Assembly (NCBI GenBank): GCA_030628245.1
Contig: DAOVRI010000065.1
Coordinates: 1 to 9,017 of the forward strand
DNA from: Dehalococcoidales bacterium
GTDB taxonomy: Bacteria; Chloroflexota; Dehalococcoidia; Dehalococcoidales; RBG-16-60-22
Length of the DNA: 9,017 nucleotides
Direction of reading: 5' to 3'
Shown here: piece after piece, positions 5,559 to 9,017 of the stretch
Layout of the letters: each line of letters starts with the position of its first letter
Position numbering within the stretch: position 1 is the stretch's first letter
Notes under the pieces: model-generated
Databases searched by the model: none
Seen by the model: only the letters and a program-made list of their open reading frames with translations
What the model was told of the DNA's origin: nothing
Made by a program: the position numbers and the translations under genes

Positions 5559-6463
5559 TTCCCCTTCTCGTCTTTCCTCTTTCGTATATATTCTTCCCCG
5601 GGCAGTTCCGCGGTCATTTTTGCTTCCCGGGCTACTATATAGTTCAGTCCGAAACCGGCGACAACCGCTACTGCGGCACCAACTCCAACCCACTTGAGAA
5701 CATCACGCACCATTACGGGAGCCGGCACTTCGGGGTCGGCAGGCAGTCCGTACACTTCCGGCGCGTCATCAAGGACATACATTACATGCAAGCCGCCCAA
5801 CTCCTTATCTCCGTAAAGCATAGCGCTGGCATTAGACGGACGCAGGGCGTCAACCCTTTCCCGCCCTTCTTGAACCAGCTCGGTACGTTTGCCGAATTTA
5901 ATCGCGCCCGTCGGGCAGGCAGCGGCACAGGCTGGCTGCTCACCATTGGCAACACGGTCTTGGCAAAAGGTGCATTTGTCCATGACCGCAACTCCAGTAA
6001 TCTTGTTGCCCTCCAGCTGCGGCACACCAAAGGGGCAGAACTCGACACAATAACCGCAGCCGGAGCATTTGTCCTTGTCATACTGGACAAAACCCATCTC
6101 ATTATAGCTCAGCGCTCCGGTGGGGCAGACTTCGACACAAGCGGCATCCGTGCAGTGGTTACAAGCCTGCTTGCGAGAAACCCATCCATCACCCTTCTTT
6201 ACCGGATGCAGCGTTGTCCAGACATCGGGGGAAAGTGGCGGTGGTTGTTCCGGGTCAGGCTTGATGGTCTCCGGCAGATTGTTGTAATTCTTGCAGGCGG
6301 CGTAGCACCACCAGCAGCTTACACATTTGGTAACATCCACCAGCATGGCCACGCCTTCTTGAGTTTGGGACTCTTTAGCCAGGGCTAAAGTCGGCGGCTG
6401 AAGCAACAGCAGCCCCACGGCTCCAGCAGATGCCTTCAAGAAATCCTTCCGACTTAGTTCCAT
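5555..6463 (-). CDS. Exported four-cluster [4Fe-4S] ferredoxin subunit (FdhB/FdnH/PsrB type) with C-terminal anchor
   Basis: A 302-residue electron-transfer subunit with sixteen cysteines in four groups: Cys47-50-53-57, Cys101-104-109-113, Cys133-136-139-143 and Cys164-167-179-183. That is enough for four [4Fe-4S] clusters, as in the beta subunits of formate dehydrogenase and polysulfide reductase. The N-terminus, SRKDFLKASAGAVG followed by a hydrophobic run and ALA, looks like a twin-arginine signal in which the second arginine is lysine. A single hydrophobic helix near 257-278 (WVGVGAAVAVVAGFGLNYIV) would anchor it, as in FdnH. It follows the multiheme gene by 33 nt and overlaps the cytochrome b gene by 4 nt. 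Its ribosome-binding site is weak, suggesting coupling to upstream translation. It probably links cytochrome b to the multiheme protein. This gene ends with a genuine TGA, so TGA is not reassigned genome-wide. Confidence 0.93.
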   Translation of the reverse strand: MELSRKDFLKASAGAVGLLLLQPPTLALAKESQTQEGVAMLVDVTKCVSCWWCYAACKNYNNLPETIKPDPEQPPPLSPDVWTTLHPVKKGDGWVSRKQACNHCTDAACVEVCPTGALSYNEMGFVQYDKDKCSGCGYCVEFCPFGVPQLEGNKITGVAVMDKCTFCQDRVANGEQPACAAACPTGAIKFGKRTELVQEGRERVDALRPSNASAMLYGDKELGGLHVMYVLDDAPEVYGLPADPEVPAPVMVRDVLKWVGVGAAVAVVAGFGLNYIVAREAKMTAELPGEEYIRKRKDEKGK

Positions 6464-6496
6464 ATCTTATTTACTGCGCTGTTCGCTATAAAAAGC

Positions 6497-7573
6497 CTAC
6501 TTTGGCTCAGGGATTTCGGTTACAACTACACCTTTGTTGGCTTCTCTCTCCGCAGGGCTGACGTCTTCCTCAGTCAGGAACAGGTCTCTGTTACCATGAC
6601 AGGCATCGCAACTCTCGTTCTGCGGTGTTTTTAACTGAATGTTATGCGGCGTGGCGTATTTCCATGTCGGTAAAGCATTGTAATCTGGCAGGAGATTTTC
6701 GCCGTAGTATGCACACGTGTCTGGACAATCTGGAATGTGACGCAGCACCACATACTTGTAAGACCTTTCCGATGACCGCAGGGGGTTATAGCCGATTTCG
6801 AAGTGCATCTCCGACGGGTCACTGGTCAGGCATGGTATTCCCTTCTGGTCTATAGATATATGGCAGTTATAACAGTTCTTATAAGCTACGGAGTGACAGA
6901 CCTGGCAGGAAAGGTCTCCCAGATGCTGTTCGTGCTGGGGGTTACCCTCGGTATTGGTCCAGACATCGGTGTGGCAGTCTTCACATTTAACCGTATACGG
7001 GTTCTGATATCTGGTAGTTACAGACTGGCCCGAGCCGTGGAGTTCCTGACTGTGGCATTCGGTGCAGGTCATCCCTCCCTTTAACCAGTGGACATCACCG
7101 GGAATCCCCTCATTTTTACCCAGGTATTCATCGCCAACGCGGGCGCCGTGGCAGGCGACGCAGTTATACTGCATGGAGGGAGTCCCCCGGAATTCGTGTT
7201 CGGAAACAAGTCCACCGCCCAGCTCATCCGGCCGGCTGACATGGCACTGACCACAGGAAGTGTGGCATTGCTGGCAGTGATTGCTGAAAGCCGCATGCAG
7301 TGGTGAACCTTCACTCAGGTCACCGCCTCTGGCGGCAAGATTGTACTGGAAACCGCTGAGCGTGGTATGCAGGCTCATCTCGTTCATGTGGGCAATATTT
7401 TCATGGCAGGTAGTACAGCTAACTTCAGAAGGGTCAGCTACCAGACCCTGATGGGCGGTTTCTTTCTCCGGGGCTTTACTGTCGCCGCCGTGGCAGATGA
7501 CACACCCTACCTTACCGTGAATATCCTTGACGAATTCAGCGTTATTCACGAAGACCTTCTGCCATACCTCCAA
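6497..7573 (-). CDS. Multiheme (ten-heme) cytochrome c; probably the C-terminal part of one protein with the rhodanese ORF upstream
   Basis: This open frame of up to 358 residues holds ten CxxCH heme-attachment motifs, with first cysteines at 24, 53, 100, 107, 138, 170, 197, 223, 234 and 322. The motifs at 100 and 107 are almost touching (CQQCHTSCGQCH), as in tightly packed heme wires. Heme attachment takes place outside the cytoplasm, yet there is no signal peptide, no ATG near the beginning and only a TTG at 7573. The frame is the same as that of the rhodanese lipoprotein gene, separated by a single TGA (7594-7592). That gene already carries one heme motif near its end. I therefore think this is the C-terminal half of a single polypeptide reached by reading through the TGA as selenocysteine, or else a gene broken by a nonsense change. 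Independent initiation at TTG, with GGAGAG upstream, is possible but would leave the protein in the cytoplasm. The downstream partners are the iron-sulfur and cytochrome b subunits. Confidence 0.85.
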   Translation of the reverse strand: MEVWQKVFVNNAEFVKDIHGKVGCVICHGGDSKAPEKETAHQGLVADPSEVSCTTCHENIAHMNEMSLHTTLSGFQYNLAARGGDLSEGSPLHAAFSNHCQQCHTSCGQCHVSRPDELGGGLVSEHEFRGTPSMQYNCVACHGARVGDEYLGKNEGIPGDVHWLKGGMTCTECHSQELHGSGQSVTTRYQNPYTVKCEDCHTDVWTNTEGNPQHEQHLGDLSCQVCHSVAYKNCYNCHISIDQKGIPCLTSDPSEMHFEIGYNPLRSSERSYKYVVLRHIPDCPDTCAYYGENLLPDYNALPTWKYATPHNIQLKTPQNESCDACHGNRDLFLTEEDVSPAEREANKGVVVTEIPEPK

Positions 7574-7594
7574 CGGAGGCAGCTCTCCAGCTCA
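7565..7594 (-). promoter_or_regulatory. In-frame TGA with SECIS-like hairpin: candidate selenocysteine recoding site
   Basis: TGA at 7594-7592 interrupts one continuous frame running from 8791 to 6497. Directly downstream the RNA can fold into a 7-bp stem, UGCCUCC paired with GGAGGUA (one G-U pair), at 7581-7575 and 7571-7565, closing the loop GUU at 7574-7572. The loop begins 17 nt after the UGA, within the range described for bacterial SECIS elements, and starts with G-U, the bases SelB is known to contact in E. coli fdhF. Of the ten other real stops in this window only one is TGA. The selenocysteine machinery itself is not in the window. Confidence 0.6.
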
Positions 7595-8791
7595 GCCTTC
7601 ACCTGATGTTTCTTCCGACTTTGCCTCTACTTCTGGCGATGCCACTTTCTGGAGAAGGGCTTGACTGGTGTGACAAGCAACACAGGTGTCTCCCGCCATC
7701 ACCACTGCTTCCTCGGGTGCGGGGATAGGCTCTTCCTCAGGCGGTGTAACCGGTTCTTCCTTGGGCACAAAGACATTTGGAGCCAGCTCAAAGTCATAGT
7801 CCATGGAGGCGGTCTCATTATTGAAGCATTTGGGGCCGACCTCCGTATTCTGAGTCCAGGAGCACATGCCAAATAGCAGATTGGTGGCGTCATAGCCAAG
7901 CATGTTCAGCAAGGCGGTTGTCTGAGACCCGGTATGACCAGTGTAGCAGTAAACCACAATCGGCCGCTCAGGAGGAAGCTTGGCTAATGTATCCTTCTGG
8001 GCCAGTGCCGTGAAACCAATATTAACGGCATCGGGGACATGACCCTTGGCATAGTCTTCTGGCTTGCGGACACTGATAATGAATGGGTCATTGCCAGCAT
8101 CATCGTCATTAAGCAGCAGGAAAAGGTCTTCACTGGTGATATTCTTGGGTTTGGTATAGACCTGCGTCGCGTCTCTGACCGTTTTATCTATGGCGGGGAA
8201 GGCATAGGTTTCTGTGGCTTGATTGGGTGTGGTTTCAAATGTAAAATCCTGGCGCTTTTCCGGGGTAAACCTGTTTGGAGCCACTTCGGTATTCTTGGTC
8301 CAGGAGCTCATACCATGAAGGAGGTTAACCACGTCGAAGCCCAGGGCACCCAGTATCGCGGTGGCCTGGCTACCGGAGTGGCCAGTATAGCAGTAGACGA
8401 CAATCTTTCTGTCTCTGGGTAGAGCGTTCAGGGTGCCATCCTTGGCTATATCCCCGAAGGAGATATTAACGGCGCCGGGGACATGACCCTTGGCATAGTC
8501 TTCTGGCTTACGGACACTGATAATGAAGGGGTCATTGCCAACATCATCGTCATTAATTAGCAGGAAGAGGTCTTCGGCTTTGATGTTCCAGGTACTGCCG
8601 GAGGTCAGATATTGGCTGACGGCGGCATAGACGGCTTCAAATCCGGCTGGCTCCGATGGTGGTGGTGTAGGCGCCGGTTCCATTACGAGAGCTGGTTCTT
8701 CTTTACCACAAGCTCCGAGCAGTGACAACGTAATGAGTAACGACATTAAAGCAAAAATAAGTGCTACGCTTGTCCATAGCCTTTTTTGCAT
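7592..8791 (-). CDS. Lipoprotein with two rhodanese domains and one heme motif; probably the N-terminal part of a rhodanese-multiheme selenoprotein
   Basis: A 399-residue frame up to the TGA. The N-terminus is a lipoprotein signal ending LLGAC, with Cys28 as the lipid-attachment site, followed by a Pro-rich linker. Two rhodanese domains follow, around residues 70-168 and 218-317. Each keeps the catalytic loop, Cys134 in CYTGHSG and Cys282 in CYTGHTG, so both may carry persulfide sulfur. The second domain has an extra Cys310 (GMCSW) where the first has Ser. After a second Pro/Glu linker comes one CVACH heme motif at Cys370, an odd ending for a rhodanese but natural as the first of eleven hemes if reading continues into the next frame. 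ATG 8791 was chosen because AAGGAGGAG (8806-8798) lies 6 nt upstream; the TTG at 8794 overlaps this spacing. With read-through the product would be 764 residues with Sec400. It is first of the four main operon genes. Confidence 0.9.
   Translation of the reverse strand: MQKRLWTSVALIFALMSLLITLSLLGACGKEEPALVMEPAPTPPPSEPAGFEAVYAAVSQYLTSGSTWNIKAEDLFLLINDDDVGNDPFIISVRKPEDYAKGHVPGAVNISFGDIAKDGTLNALPRDRKIVVYCYTGHSGSQATAILGALGFDVVNLLHGMSSWTKNTEVAPNRFTPEKRQDFTFETTPNQATETYAFPAIDKTVRDATQVYTKPKNITSEDLFLLLNDDDAGNDPFIISVRKPEDYAKGHVPDAVNIGFTALAQKDTLAKLPPERPIVVYCYTGHTGSQTTALLNMLGYDATNLLFGMCSWTQNTEVGPKCFNNETASMDYDFELAPNVFVPKEEPVTPPEEEPIPAPEEAVVMAGDTCVACHTSQALLQKVASPEVEAKSEETSGEG
8019..8575 (-). repeat. Intragenic direct repeat: duplicated rhodanese module, 444-nt period
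   Basis: The segments 8019-8131 and 8463-8575 are direct repeats spaced exactly 444 nt (148 codons). The right-hand 94 bases of each (8038-8131 and 8482-8575) differ at about six positions. They encode the first part of each rhodanese domain, including NDPFIISVRKPEDYAKGHVP. DNA identity this high points to a recent duplication or ongoing gene conversion. Such a repeat could also cause assembly collapse. Confidence 0.85.
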
Positions 8792-8807
8792 CAAGCGCTC
8801 CTCCTTA

Positions 8808-8963
8808 TTATTTGCAGTTATAATTTACGTGATGTACACACTGGCCCGGGTATTGGCAGGTACCAGGATATGATTGCTGCCAGTATAAGCCAGCGGGTGG
8901 ATAGGTAGGAAATAAGGAAGTAGGAATAGTTTCAACAAATGCTGCTTTAGAATCGCAAAACAT
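8808..8963 (-). CDS. Possible 51-residue Cys-containing leader ORF upstream of the rhodanese gene
   Basis: In the operon leader an ATG at 8963 opens a 51-codon frame ending in tandem TAA TAA immediately before the Shine-Dalgarno sequence of the rhodanese gene. The product has Cys3, Cys36, Cys42 and Cys50 and is rich in Tyr, Pro and Gln, with SYPGTCQYPGQCVHHVNYNC near its C-terminus. There is no recognisable family and no ribosome-binding site before the ATG. The predicted transcription start near 8967 would make it nearly leaderless. The exact fit between its stop and the next ribosome-binding site suggests a translated leader or small protein, but chance is not excluded. Confidence 0.4.
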   Translation of the reverse strand: MFCDSKAAFVETIPTSLFPTYPPAGLYWQQSYPGTCQYPGQCVHHVNYNCK

Positions 8964-8973
8964 TTCAGCACAG

Positions 8974-9003
8974 ACTATACCATACTAGGGTATCCTAAGT
9001 CAA
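8974..9003 (-). promoter_or_regulatory. Promoter of the rhodanese-multiheme operon
   Basis: On the minus strand TTGACT (9003-8998, five of six) and TATAGT (8979-8974, five of six) are separated by 18 bp. The CsoR-type operator fills most of the spacer and overlaps the -10, the classic place for a repressor. The predicted start is near 8967, about 175 nt before the rhodanese start codon. Confidence 0.6.
8977..8993. promoter_or_regulatory. CsoR/CstR-type operator 2
   Basis: ATACCATACTAGGGTAT matches operator 1 at 4425-4441 at 15 of 17 positions and keeps the ATACC...GGGTAT ends. It sits between the -35 and -10 of the operon promoter. Sharing a site with the regulator's upstream region suggests that the CstR-like protein represses this operon. 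Confidence 0.65.
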
Positions 9004-9017
9004 TGGTTAATGTTTGA

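Noticed and set aside
5786..6388. 200-residue plus-strand frame opposite the iron-sulfur subunit
   Set aside because: Antisense to a sixteen-cysteine ferredoxin with perfectly spaced cluster motifs; the translation resembles nothing.
7571..7573. TTG at 7573 as an independent start for a separate multiheme cytochrome
   Set aside because: GGAGAG lies upstream, but the product would have no signal peptide and could not receive hemes outside the cytoplasm. The frame is continuous with the rhodanese lipoprotein, so a single protein is more sensible. I kept the two coding segments as separate entries only because the TGA is unproven as a sense codon.
1..9017. tRNA, rRNA, CRISPR array, transposase or phage genes
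   Set aside because: No cloverleaf, regularly spaced short repeats, or transposase/integrase motifs were seen anywhere in the window.

Overview
The window looks like chromosomal DNA of an anaerobic, probably uncultured bacterium. The split transketolase, CsoR-family regulator, multiheme cytochrome with iron-sulfur and cytochrome b partners, and the repeat element after the transketolase genes together suggest Chloroflexota (Dehalococcoidia-like). This is an impression from gene content; there is no rRNA or other marker to confirm it.

Left part, positions 1-2534, plus strand: a tightly packed unit of a partial zinc-type alcohol dehydrogenase (C-terminal part only), a 70-residue zinc-ribbon protein, and the N- and C-terminal halves of a split transketolase. 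Gaps are 28 nt or less and the last three genes overlap. A structured, nested inverted-repeat element fills the gap to a convergent NAD-dependent epimerase/dehydratase (2663-3637, minus). The epimerase is divergent from a small cupin (3814-4239, plus). Their shared intergenic region holds an extended -10 promoter, a second promoter candidate and a perfect 15-bp palindrome.

Middle, 4240-4850: a 320-bp non-coding stretch with a strong hairpin, a CsoR-type operator and a promoter precedes a 96-residue CsoR/CstR-family repressor. It keeps both sensing cysteines but has Tyr where copper sensors have His, so it resembles the persulfide sensor CstR more than a copper sensor.

Right part, 4911-9003, minus strand: an apparent respiratory operon. 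In transcription order it has a promoter with an operator matching the first at 15 of 17 positions, a possible 51-residue Cys-containing leader ORF, a lipoprotein with two rhodanese domains and one heme motif, a ten-heme cytochrome c, a four-cluster ferredoxin subunit with a Tat-like signal and C-terminal anchor, and a four-helix cytochrome b of the formate dehydrogenase gamma type.

The main observation is that the rhodanese ORF and the cytochrome ORF are in the same frame, separated by one TGA. The cytochrome half has no signal peptide and no convincing start. A 7-bp hairpin with a GUU loop begins 10 nt after the TGA, with the loop 17 nt downstream, as in bacterial SECIS elements. The simplest functional reading is one 764-residue selenoprotein: lipoprotein anchor, rhodanese, rhodanese, eleven hemes, with Sec at residue 400. 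The proposed system passes electrons between the quinone pool (cytochrome b), the iron-sulfur subunit and an exported rhodanese-cytochrome that handles a sulfur species, under control of a persulfide-responsive repressor. The alternative is a nonsense mutation or sequencing error in one long gene.
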